Below are positions 7,101 to 15,178 of a stretch of DNA of 36,177 nucleotides, piece after piece. Made by a program: the position numbers and the translations under genes. Position 1 is the first letter of the stretch, and the number at the start of each line of letters is the position of its first letter. The DNA comes from Bernardetia sp. (GTDB lineage Bacteria > Bacteroidota > Bacteroidia > Cytophagales > Bernardetiaceae): positions 1 through 36,177 of the forward strand of contig JAHDBD010000037.1 of the NCBI GenBank assembly GCA_020630575.1, in the 5' to 3' direction. The notes under the pieces are model-generated. The model saw nothing but the letters and a program-made list of their open reading frames with translations, was not told the origin of the DNA and did no database searches.

Positions 7101-7996
7101 TTATTTTACTGATATGTCAGAAACTAGAAAGTCATTCAAATCATTGAAATCTATGTAGAGGTCAGATTTATCAAATATTTCTGTTTCTTGTAATTGTTCT
7201 TTGAGTTCTGAAAATGCTTTTTTTCCTGCTCTATCATTGTCTAGGAAACAAAAAACTCTAGTTTTATCTACTTTTCTACTATTGATATGAGCTATTGCCT
7301 TTTTCAAATTTGATGTAGAATTGAGAACTAAAATATTGGCTTTAAAAGGCATTTTGTAGTAGGTAATGGCTGATAGAAAATCCATAAAACCTTCAAAAAC
7401 AATCCAGTCATTATATTTCTCATCTTCTATCGTAGTAATGTCAGATGATTCAAAACAACCTTTAAAAAACTTGCTTCTGATAGCAAAGCCTTTGCTATTG
7501 TTCTGAAACCAAAGACTGTAATACCACTTTGTACCAAATTTATACTGACGGTAAGACAAATACTGTTTTGCTAATTTTGGATTGATACCACGTTCATTTT
7601 TGAGATAGTAATCAAGATTTTGTATTTGGTCTTTTGTGGCTTCTTTGCTTTGAGGTAAAGGATTTACCTCATTAGGATTCGAAAAAGAAGAATGATATTC
7701 TGTTGGTTCGGAATACTGACCATTAAAGGAAAGTAAAAACTTCATTGCTTCTTTGAAATCATAGTTTTTGAATGTTTTTACAAACTCCATAACACGCCAT
7801 ATTTTGCTTTCTGACAAGTCGTGAGCTATCCAAATTCTACCGTTTGAGTGTTTGAATACTGAAAAACTAGCACTATTTTTTCTGTCTTAAATGGATTCTC
7901 AAAGTGAGTTTTTGAAATCGGATTAAAACCAAAATGTTGGAGAACTGCTCTAAAATCTGTTTGATGAGCTTGTTCAATTTGCTCTTGTGAATACAT
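7101..7996 (-). pseudogene. Toprim-domain primase, frameshifted
   Basis: Two pieces make one protein of about 298 residues. Translation from ATG 7996 (MYSQEQIEQAHQTDF) gives a CHC2-like primase N-terminus (HFGFNPISKTHFENPFKTEK). The frame breaks at a run of six A on the coding strand (T run at 7876-7881). Adding one A restores NSASFSVFKHSNGRIWIAHD, which joins the long downstream frame. That downstream part holds toprim motifs FEGFMDFLSA and FCFLDNDRAGKKA. The zinc ligands of a true CHC2 finger are not visible, as is common in element-borne primases. A start at the TTG near 7817 would make only the toprim half. The break is either a real lesion, a phase-variable tract or a sequencing error. 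Its role would be to prime replication of the element together with the VapE helicase. Confidence 0.75.
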
Positions 7997-8388
7997 AATT
8001 GAAATCTGTTATTTTTTATTTTCAAATCTTATGTGATATTTTATTCGTTTTATCACAAAAAGAGATTTGTTCTTTAATAATTGTTTTGAAAATGAAAAAT
8101 TACTGTAAATGCTGTAAATACTCATAAAATATACTCCAATCGTTTATTAAAGCCTTTTTTGCTATTTTGAGTGCTGTATTTTCTGCTGTGAACGCTGTAA
8201 ATTTTTAGACTTTGTTTACAGTCTTTTTTTATGTTTACAATGAGATTGATAAGTTGTTGTAAACTCAAAATCAATCTTAAAGCAATCAAAAAGAAGGTTT
8301 TTATCTGTCTATTTACGGTGTTACAGTGTTTACACTAATTTTTAAAACTAATTAGTTTATACAATGTAATTTATTATTAGAATAAGAA
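7997..8388. other. Candidate replication origin or regulatory region (TGTAAA repeats)
   Basis: There is no gene between the primase and VapE. The stretch is rich in one short motif on both strands: CTGTAAA at 8103-8109, 8112-8118 and 8195-8201; TTTACAG at 8215-8221; TTTACAA at 8234-8240; TTGTAAA at 8257-8263; and further TTTACA variants near 8311-8335. A cluster of iteron-like words beside primase and helicase genes suggests an origin of the excised element, but no initiator match is proven. Confidence 0.4.
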
Positions 8389-9756
8389 TTATTTTAATGT
8401 AATTACTTCGTAAAACCTTCGTGTTGTTTTATTTCTACGTTCGTGTTTTTGAGTAAATCCAAAGTTTTGTAGTCTTTGTCCTAAAGCATTTGGATAAATT
8501 TTGACAGGAGAAAAAGGATTGAGATAACTAGCTATTTCGGTAGCTGTCATTTGTTTAGAGCTTTCTTTTTTGTCTTCCAATGGAATTTCCAAACAGTCTT
8601 CAATAATTTCCATTATTGGGTCTGTAATCTGAAATTTAGCACTATATCGGTTTAGTATTTCTTTGTCTTCTGTACTCAATTCGTGCGTATATCCATTTTG
8701 GTACAAATGATAGGCTTCCATTATCAAATCTGTTTTATCAATAGCATTGTATTCATCGTGAACTATGCTACTAACTTCAATAGGTAACAAACGCCTATTT
8801 CCAGTCAAATCTCCCAAAATCTCATAATCATTACTCGTTCCTGCAAAAGATGCCAAACGTTTAATAGAAGCCAAAAGCCTATCATAAGGCAATCGTACTC
8901 TAAAATTATCTTGGTCAGATAGTGATTTGAGTGCTTTCCAGTCTTTTTTATTTTTACCACTCATTTCATCATCAAAAATGATTAATGCACTACCCATTTT
9001 TTGCGCTAAATCACTCTCACTTTCATTTTGAAGTTTGCTTTCTACCAAATAGCGTTTGAGTTCTTTTGGCAGAAGTCTAAGAAAAAATTCACTTTTTCCT
9101 GTGCCTTGTCCTCCTACTAAGATTAAAAACAAATTGCTACGCCCTCCAAAGCAACTAGCTACTAAACCAACTAACCAACGTTTTATAAATCGTTCATTAA
9201 AATCATCATTTCCTCCATTCTTATCTACAAGGATAGGACTGATAATTGATTCAGCTAGTTTCTTGATTGTTCCTTTCTCGTTACGGTGTTTGTTCTGTTC
9301 AAAAAACTCTAAAAAAGGATTGTAGGTAGGTAAATAATTGCTTGACAAAATAGTATGAAATCTATCTTTTGAACATTTTATACCAAACTTTTGAGCATCA
9401 ATAAGTATGGTATTCATATCAGCATCAGATAATACTTTGCAAACTCTTTCGTAATCTTTTGTAATTCCATTTTTACGCAAATTAGGCTCATAAGTATCTA
9501 AATAGTGTACTATTTGTTCGTTGATGTGCTTTTTGAAAAATCCGAAAAACTCTGATTTTTCTTTATATAATGTTCTGATTATCAATTCTATTTCCTTTGG
9601 GTCTGACTTGGGAAACTTAGTAATTGATTCTTCGATTGCTTTCTCTATTTTTTCACCTTCTTTAAGGAAGAGGAAAGCTCGGTTTTTAATAATGTTTTTG
9701 ATTTTTGCATCAAATTCATTATCTTTGGGAATAACCCTATGTTGTTTATCGTTCAT
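8389..9756 (-). CDS. VapE-family (virulence-associated E) SF3-like helicase
   Basis: A 455-residue protein. The central ATPase has Walker A GGQGTGKS at 215-222, Walker B ALIIFDDE at 257-264, and an arginine-rich sensor region with GTSNDYEIL and TGNRRLLPIEV. This is typical of the VirE/VapE family (PF05272), whose members replicate phage satellites and genomic islands together with a primase. The last ~70 residues (TATEIASYLNPF, then NALGQRLQNFGF) look like the winged-helix tail common in Bacteroidota members. It lies downstream of the integrase and upstream of the TGTAAA-rich gap and the primase, a normal replication module. The length is normal and no damage is visible. Confidence 0.85.
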   Translation of the reverse strand: MNDKQHRVIPKDNEFDAKIKNIIKNRAFLFLKEGEKIEKAIEESITKFPKSDPKEIELIIRTLYKEKSEFFGFFKKHINEQIVHYLDTYEPNLRKNGITKDYERVCKVLSDADMNTILIDAQKFGIKCSKDRFHTILSSNYLPTYNPFLEFFEQNKHRNEKGTIKKLAESIISPILVDKNGGNDDFNERFIKRWLVGLVASCFGGRSNLFLILVGGQGTGKSEFFLRLLPKELKRYLVESKLQNESESDLAQKMGSALIIFDDEMSGKNKKDWKALKSLSDQDNFRVRLPYDRLLASIKRLASFAGTSNDYEILGDLTGNRRLLPIEVSSIVHDEYNAIDKTDLIMEAYHLYQNGYTHELSTEDKEILNRYSAKFQITDPIMEIIEDCLEIPLEDKKESSKQMTATEIASYLNPFSPVKIYPNALGQRLQNFGFTQKHERRNKTTRRFYEVITLK

Positions 9757-9771
9757 AGAAATTGTTTTTAC

Positions 9772-9803
9772 AAGCCGTTCACTTTTCCTAGAAGCGAACG
9801 GCT
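9772..9803. promoter_or_regulatory. Stem-loop immediately before the VapE start
   Basis: A 9-bp perfect stem, AAGCCGTTC and GAACGGCTT. The run of seven T follows on the plus strand only. On the minus-strand mRNA the stem ends about 15 nt before the VapE ATG, so it may shape translation or decouple VapE from integrase readthrough. It would terminate plus-strand transcripts. Confidence 0.5.
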
Positions 9804-9843
9804 TTTTTTGTTATAAAAAATTAAAAGAAAGGTGTAGGTAATT

Positions 9844-11070
9844 CTACATAAGTCCATTGATAGTTACCTCTTTGGCTATCAATGTTGGTAATACACTAGC
9901 GTAGTGTCTTTCTGTCATTTTTACTGATTTGTGTCCTAGTATTTTGCTGACTGCTTCCATTGAAATACCACTATTGAGTAGAAATATTCCACACGTTTTT
10001 CGTCCTACGTGAGTAGTGAGTTTTTTAGTTATTCCACAAATATCTGCTAGTTCTTTGAGGTAAGCATTGTAGTTTGTGTTGCTAAGGACAGGTAATTTGT
10101 AGTCGTATTTATCTATTATTTTTTGAGCTTTTGGAAGTATAGGAATGTAGCATATTCCATTAGTTTTCTGACGATATACTGTTATCCAATCTATATTTTC
10201 ATATTCTCCTTCTACTAATGCTTTTCCTATTTGTGAGCGTTCAAAATTGTTTAATTCTACATAACTCATTCCTGTATAGCATTGAAATAAAAATAAATCC
10301 TTGATTTTGGCTAAACGCTCAATAGCAATTTCTTTATTTTCCAAAATGGCTATTTCCTTAAAGTCCAAATAGATAATAGGTTTACTTTTAAATCGTATTT
10401 TAAACTTCAGACAAGGATTATGATTGATGATATTTTCCTCAATAGCATAATTTAGAACTTGGAGTACAAATTGAACTAGTTTGTGTGCGTGATTATGTCC
10501 GTGTTTGCATTCCTTGCGTAAATATTGTTCATATTCTTCAGCTATTCTAAATGAGAAATCTTCAGGATAAATTTCTTGTCTTTTGGTAGCAATTAGAAAC
10601 CGATGTAAGTTTACATATCTTGACTTTAACTGCGAATACGTTCTACTTGCAATATGTACGTGAATTTCCTTTTCCTTTTTTTCAAGATATTGACGACATA
10701 ACTCTTCTAAAGTAAGAGCAGAATAGCCATTAAGACGAACATAGTTATTAATGATAGTTTCTATTGATAAAGGCTTACTAGCCGTCCAAATAGCTTGAAA
10801 AGATTGATGCAATTTTGAACGAATAGAATCTATGTGAATATTATGCACTTCTGCACCTCTACCGATAACTTTCTGTTGTGTGGCTTTCCATTGCTTAACC
10901 TCCACACTAATAGCAGTAGAAAAGGCATTTCTTTTTTTGCCTAAATGTACTCTACAATAAATTTTTCCTTTTTTATTACTTTCTCCAGCTCGTAAATAGA
11001 AACTAACTCAAAAGCTAGGAACTTCTTTATTATTGGATACAGACAATAAATTATTTTTAATGGCAGTCAT
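9844..11070 (-). pseudogene. Tyrosine recombinase (integrase) with an early nonsense codon
   Basis: The full reading frame runs from ATG 11070 (MTAIKNNLLSVSNNK) and would give about 408 residues. It is interrupted by TGA at 11008-11010 (codon 21), just before SFYLRAGESNKKGKIYCRV, the strand-rich arm-DNA-binding domain of Bacteroidota integrases. The remaining frame is intact. In numbering from the GTG at 10905, catalytic residues are Lys247, His299-x2-Arg302, His325 and Tyr335 (LGHKSVKMTERHY). The first arginine is replaced by Ser214 (CYTGMSYVEL), as in the IntDOT group. A restart at GTG 10905 would make a 353-residue protein lacking most of the arm domain. A single TCA-to-TGA change is the simplest cause. 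The gene sits near one end of the element, oriented as expected for integration at the tRNA. Confidence 0.85.
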
Positions 11071-11083
11071 AATTATTTAGTGA

Positions 11084-11523
11084 TTAAGAATTTATTGGAT
11101 TGACTCTACCATTTTGTTTTTCATTGATGTATATTTGTGTTAAATCACAAATGAAAAAATTGCTGATTTCAATATTAAAGTAGGGTAAACGCACGAAAAA
11201 AAATTGTACTCATTTAAAGCAAATCAAACTAGTTTTTAACTTTGTAAATTAAATTTACTCTGATAATTAAAGTGCGTTTAAACACACTGAAAGCAGTATA
11301 AAAAGTTTCGTGCGTTTACCCTAATATTAAAGAAAGCAGATAATGTTATCCATTCAGAAACATTAGGCACTTGCTCATTACGTACTAATTGCCAAAATCT
11401 TTTTTGACCGATGCCGACAGACTTGAAAAAGCTACGACGAGGTTTGAACGGAACGCAAGTTTGCTCTTCTTGATTTTTGATTATAGATGACAGTCTATTT
11501 TTGTATTGTTGTTCTATGCTCAT
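11084..11523 (-). pseudogene. Small DNA-binding (excisionase-like) gene interrupted by a MITE
   Basis: The frame begins MSIEQQYKNRLSSIIKNQEE and includes KSVGIGQKRFWQLVRNEQVP, which resembles the HTH of small regulators or excisionases. After codon 67 (SAFFNI) it runs into the MITE and ends as an 81-residue chimera. Removing the MITE plus one copy of its 10-bp target duplication joins SAFFNI to EISNFFICDLTQIYINEKQ and ends at TAA 11084-11086. That reconstructs a 95-residue protein. The position directly upstream of the integrase fits a recombination directionality factor, but that role is inferred. The chimeric protein could retain DNA binding. Confidence 0.7.
11181..11322 (+). mobile_element. 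MITE copy 2 (about 142 bp)
   Basis: It starts TAGGGTAAACGCACGAAA and ends TTTCGTGCGTTTACCCT. The 10-bp target duplication AATATTAAAG is at 11171-11180 and 11323-11332. The sequence is the reverse complement of the copy at 741-883, with a few differences. It interrupts the small gene at 11084-11523. Confidence 0.88.
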
Positions 11524-11695
11524 ACTATTGTATTTTAAATTAAAGTTTTATTTTGAAACTTGTATGAACTATTATTAATCCTTTCTATAAATATCGTTCA
11601 CAAATAAATACATTAAGTTTCATAAAAGTAAAATATTAACCAAAAATTTTAAAGTTTTTTGAAAAAACGCATTATTTGGTCAAAATAAAATAAAT
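11524..11695. promoter_or_regulatory. Divergent promoter region between the small gene and the XRE regulator
   Basis: This 172-bp divergent spacer contains partly matching inverted segments (AAACTTGTATGAAC and GTTCAC ... AAGTTT), suggesting an operator for the adjacent XRE protein. No clear -7/-33 pair can be assigned. Confidence 0.35.
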
Positions 11696-12250
11696 ATGAA
11701 CAATAAAATAGAGATTTACGAAAGAGTTAAGCTAATTAGAGTAGAAAAAAAACTTAGTAGGGAAGAAGTTGCTAGTAAGTTAGATTTATCTGTTACTGCG
11801 TATGGAAGGATTGAAAGAGGAGGTACAGAACTTTCAATGTCTCGTTTAGAACAACTAGCTGAAATCTTCGGAGTAGAAAAAGATGAGTTACTAGGTATAT
11901 CTTCTGATAAAAATACTGATGACCTTTTGGCAGAGATAGAGAAACTAAATAAGAAAATAGAGGACTTACAGAGTATTATCAGATGGGTTTTTCATCAAGG
12001 AATTGAGGAAAATCCATTGACACTTCCATTACACAAGGAATATGTAGCAAAAATAAAAAAAATGGATTTAGACATTCGAGTTTATAGAGATACACGCCTT
12101 TTTACTGGAGAAGAGAAAAAACACATAAGCGATTATATAATAGATAGAGCTATGCAAATAGAAGAGGTATCTAAACTAATAAAGAGTAACATATTTACAG
12201 TAGAAGACTGGACAAAGGCTGTGAATAGCTATGTTTATAGAACTGATTAG
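11696..12250 (+). CDS. XRE-family transcriptional regulator
   Basis: A 184-residue protein. Residues about 6-66 are a Cro/C1-type HTH (VKLIRVEKKLSREEVASKLD, then SVTAYGRIERGGTELS). A predicted short coiled coil (about 76-96, LLAEIEKLNKKIEDL) could dimerise it, and a helical C-terminal domain follows that I do not recognise. It is divergent from the recombination genes and is followed by a hairpin terminator. This is the usual place for a repressor that keeps an integrative element quiescent. ATG at 11696 is the natural start. Confidence 0.8.
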   Translation: MNNKIEIYERVKLIRVEKKLSREEVASKLDLSVTAYGRIERGGTELSMSRLEQLAEIFGVEKDELLGISSDKNTDDLLAEIEKLNKKIEDLQSIIRWVFHQGIEENPLTLPLHKEYVAKIKKMDLDIRVYRDTRLFTGEEKKHISDYIIDRAMQIEEVSKLIKSNIFTVEDWTKAVNSYVYRTD

Positions 12251-12287
12251 TAAAATTCTTAATCTACAAAAAGGTATAACCAAAAAA

Positions 12288-12313
12288 ATGTGGCGACAAA
12301 AGTGTAACCACAT
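12288..12313 (+). terminator. Terminator after the XRE gene
   Basis: ATGTGGCGAC and GTAACCACAT form an imperfect stem followed by eight T, 38 bp after the XRE stop. It uses the same GTAACCA inverted design as 94-117. Confidence 0.65.
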
Positions 12314-12490
12314 TTTTTTTATGCCTTGCTATATAGTCGCTTAATTAGAAGTAAGGGAAATAAGTACACAAATTATCTTTTAATTGCAAATAATTTATAT
12401 TTGTAATATTATATTAATTTTAATAATTACATTTTTAATTAAAAAACAAAAATTATACAAGTAAAAAATAAAGTGTAACCAAAAGAAAAA

Positions 12491-12514
12491 CGTGGTAACA
12501 AAAGTGTAACCACG
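12491..12514 (+). terminator. Inverted GTAACCA hairpin with T-tract
   Basis: CGTGGTAAC, then a 6-nt loop and GTAACCACG, then seven T. It is the counterpart of 94-117 at the other end of the element. Confidence 0.6.
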
Positions 12515-12752
12515 TTTTTTTATGCTTCAGTGTGTAGTAGCTTGATTAGAACTAAGTAAAATATCTATTTTAACTAATTGCAAGCTGATTTTTATAGATT
12601 TTATCTCTTCTAAAAACGAAGAAAAAGTGTAGTTTTTTGTCTTCAAAACTGAAGTCAAAGTGTAACCACGAAAAAAGTAGGTGTAACCAAACTAGACGTT
12701 TTTTGGGTTATATGTAACCAAAATCGGACATTTGGGAAAACAAAAAACCCTG

Positions 12753-12802
12753 TTTAGAGTGCCTAAACAGGGTTTTGAGATGTATTTGTGAACCCGACAG
12801 GA
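12753..12802. repeat. attR, right attachment repeat
   Basis: Identical to 360-409. It overlaps the last 14 nt of the intact tRNA-Arg gene at 12789-12862, so integration reconstituted the tRNA. The bases before 12789 include the hairpin CCCTGTTTAG ... CTAAACAGGG, which probably terminates the tRNA transcript on the minus strand. Confidence 0.85.
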
Positions 12803-12862
12803 GTCAAACCTGTAACCTCTACAGCCGTAATGTAGTGCTCTATTCAATTGAGCTACGAGTCC
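12789..12862 (-). tRNA. tRNA-Arg(ACG), copy 1, integration site
   Basis: The 74-nt cloverleaf reads completely. Acceptor GGACTCG pairs with CGGGTTC, the D-stem is GCTC/GAGC, and the anticodon stem is CTACA/TGTAG around TTACGGC (anticodon ACG). The T-stem is ACAGG/CCTGT and the discriminator is A. CCA is not encoded. The 3' end is duplicated at 396-409 as attL. Confidence 0.95.
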
Positions 12863-12971
12863 ATTTATTTAACTAATTCGTTTACATTAAAAAACGAATG
12901 CAATTACAATTTTTTGTTAATCTGTAATTATTTACAAAACTACTCAAAATAATAAATAGTTCCAAAATAAT

Positions 12972-13015
12972 TTTATGTTTAGTTGTTGATGTTTCCACCA
13001 ACAACTAAACATAAA
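12972..13015. repeat. 17-bp perfect palindrome between the two tRNA genes
   Basis: TTTATGTTTAGTTGTTG (12972-12988) pairs perfectly with 12999-13015 around a 10-nt loop. It sits 4 nt from the 3' end of the upstream tRNA and could end or process the tandem tRNA transcript. The inner GTTGTTG ... CCAACAAC arms match the palindromic family at 1094 and 4762. Confidence 0.7.
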
Positions 13016-13019
13016 CTTG

Positions 13020-13093
13020 TGAACCCGACAGGAGTCAAACCTGTAACCTCTACAGCCGTAATGTAGTGCTCTATTCAATTGAGCTACGAGTCC
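13020..13093 (-). tRNA. tRNA-Arg(ACG), copy 2
   Basis: The 74-nt sequence is identical to the copy at 12789-12862, so it has the same anticodon ACG. It lies upstream of copy 1 on the minus strand, with a 157-bp spacer. Either copy could serve as attB, but the element is joined to copy 1. Confidence 0.95.
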
Positions 13094-13622
13094 AGTATAA
13101 ATTAATAACATTCTTTGTTGTTATTGCGAGTGCAAAGGTAAGAATACTTTTCTAATTTACAAACTAATTATAGTATTTTTTTTAATAAAATATTGCAGAA
13201 ATAGAATGTATAAGGGTGAAGAATATTTTTTTTGCTCTATAACACTTTTATAATCAAATGTTTAAAAGCTTTTTGCTTTCTAAAATTGATTTTAATTTTT
13301 TTTCTAAAAACTTTAACTCCAGCTCTTTTTCACTTCAAAAACTCAACTAAAGAAAATATGATTTAGTTTTGTGTCATGTTTGACAATTTATCTTTTTAAC
13401 CTAATCATAGACAAGAGAAAATACACAGATTATATAAGTATTTATTTGGTAGGACGTAGTTCTAATTTGAGACATTATTCAGCTAGTTATTTCTTAAAGA
13501 AGAGTTTACTCCTAGTTAGTTTTGTAAAATGGTTTCTTCTCGTATAGAAAAATAGGTTAGTACCAAATGATTTTTTAGGTTATAGAATTTAAATAAGAAA
13601 TATTTTAGTTTTATAGAATTCA
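13094..13622. other. Gene-free spacer upstream of the tRNA pair
   Basis: I see no coding frame, tRNA or strong repeat in this AT-rich spacer. It should hold the minus-strand promoter for the tRNAs near 13094-13200. Confidence 0.4.
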
Positions 13623-14935
13623 ATAGTTCGCTAAATTTTTCTTGACAATTTATAAAAAAAGTGTTTTGTTTCGAGATACCACTCATCAAAACAAAACACC
13701 CTAATGAAAGTAGAAGCTACCCTCACTACAATATTATCAAAAATGCCTAATTTAAACAAATCTAGACGAGACTTTTTAGTGCATTGCTTTGTGATGTTCT
13801 TGAGTGTACGAGGTAAAATTAATTTTTTGTCTTTAAGTCGTCATAGTTACGAATATGTAGAAAGTAGTTATCGTAATCATTTTGATATGAATTTTGATTT
13901 TTCAAGTCTTAATAGTTTTTTATTTTATCCTCAGGAAGTGGTCACTATGTAGTAGCTCTTGATATGAGTTATATTCGTAAAAGTGGTAGACATACTGAAG
14001 GTGTAGGTAAGTATTGGAGTGGGGCATCTTCTCGTAGTGAGTGGGGTTTAGAAGCAGGTCTTTTAGGTGTAGTAGATATAGATAACCATACTGCTTTTCA
14101 TCTTGAAGCTATCCAAACACTTAATAAATTAGAAAGAGAGAAAAATGGTATAAGTTATCTATCTCATTGTGTTGATATGGTAGTCAAAAAAAAAGTACAC
14201 CTAGAAAAAATAAGTAATTATATCATTGTAGATGCTTATTTTACAAAAAAAGATTTCATTCTACCTCTACTTGAACAAACCCACCTTTCTATTGTCGGTC
14301 GCTTGAGAGAAGATGCAAATTTAAAATATCTTTATGAAGGAGAGCAGAAGAAAGGAAGAGGGCGACCTAGAAAGTACGATGGAAAAATACATCTCAAAAA
14401 GCCTCAATGTAAATATTTTAAAAAAGTATATCAAGACAAAACCATCTGCATCTATGATGCTATAGTATATGCTGTGTTTTTAAAACGTACTATCAGAATT
14501 GCACTTGTGCAGTATACAAATGAAAAAGGAAAGACGATATAGAAAATTTATTTTTCAACAGATATAAATCTTCCTGCGTGGCTCATTACAAAATACTATC
14601 AAGCTAGATTTCAACACGAGTTTATCATACGAGATGCTAAACAAGTAACGGGTCTGCAAGACTGCCAAGCTAGAAGTCGTCAGAAAACTGAGTTTCATTG
14701 GAATATGGCACTTTCAACAGTCAATCTAGCCAAAATACATCATTGGATAACTATACCAAAAGATAAAAGAAAAGCATTTTCTATAAAGGATATTAAAATG
14801 CTCTATCACAACAAGTTACTTGTAGATAGATTTTTTTCTATCTTACAGATAGAAGATGAATTTACTAAAAATAGCCCAAATGTAAAACAGCTTTACACAT
14901 TTGGAACTAAAGCTGCTTAATTTTTAACGAACTAT
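13623..14935 (+). mobile_element. Decayed IS4-like insertion sequence
   Basis: The terminal inverted repeats are ATAGTTCGCTAAA (13623-13635) and TTTAACGAACTAT (14923-14935), 12 of 13 matching. The interior is a DDE transposase frame with lesions. A hairpin GTGTTTTGTTT ... AAACAAAACAC precedes the transposase start. I see no convincing target duplication. Total length is about 1.3 kb. Confidence 0.7.
13704..14920 (+). pseudogene. IS4-family-like DDE transposase, broken
   Basis: Three readable pieces occur. Piece one, from ATG 13704, encodes the N-terminal helical part and stops at 13952. A frameshift near 13930 moves to a second frame reading SGHYVVALDMSYIRKSGRHT, which contains the first catalytic Asp (ALD). 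That frame continues with GKYWSGASSRSEWGLEAG and the second-Asp strand (NYIIVDAYFTKK). An in-frame TAG at 14540-14542 follows, and the frame then continues through KYYQARFQHEFIIRDAKQ, the catalytic-Glu region of the YREK type, to 14920. One frameshift and one nonsense codon make it non-functional. The family is assigned from these motifs by memory. Confidence 0.8.
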
Positions 14936-14969
14936 CGATTAAAAAATCATTAATTAAATTTATCCTAAA

Positions 14970-15000
14970 ATTGCCTTCACAGATTAAATTCTTATCTTTG
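14970..15000 (+). promoter_or_regulatory. Bacteroidota-type promoter for the E2 gene
   Basis: ATTG (14970-14973) is followed after 19 nt by TATCTTTG (14993-15000), a full match to TAnnTTTG. It lies about 180 nt before the E2 start, just outside the IS end, so the IS has not removed it. Confidence 0.6.
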
Positions 15001-15178
15001 AAGTACAAGAATTCAATTCTCATTTCTATTTGATCTAAACAAGTCATCTTTTAGTTAGATTATGTTTAGAAGACAAAACTTATTTTGAATTCCATTCTAA
15101 AGAAATTTTAGTAATTTATAAATTACGCACGTTAAAAATAAAAACACAAAAGCAAACCACATAAAATAATACGTTCTT

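Larger units (their letters stand above)
12251..12752. other. Right arm of the element, no gene
   Basis: This 500-bp non-coding stretch has recombinase-arm-like motifs: GTGTAACCA at 12302-12310, 12473-12481, 12504-12512, 12660-12668 and 12681-12689, and ATGTAACCA at 12712-12720. From about 12480 onward it parallels 61-359. Confidence 0.6.

Noticed and set aside
7101..7817. A stand-alone toprim protein starting at 7817
   Set aside because: The codon there is TTG, and protein-like sequence continues upstream in the same frame to the homopolymer, so this is the tail of a frameshifted primase.
410..12802. Prophage or conjugative element
   Set aside because: No capsid, terminase, portal, tail, relaxase, coupling-protein or Tra genes are visible. 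Only recombination, replication, regulation and cargo genes occur.
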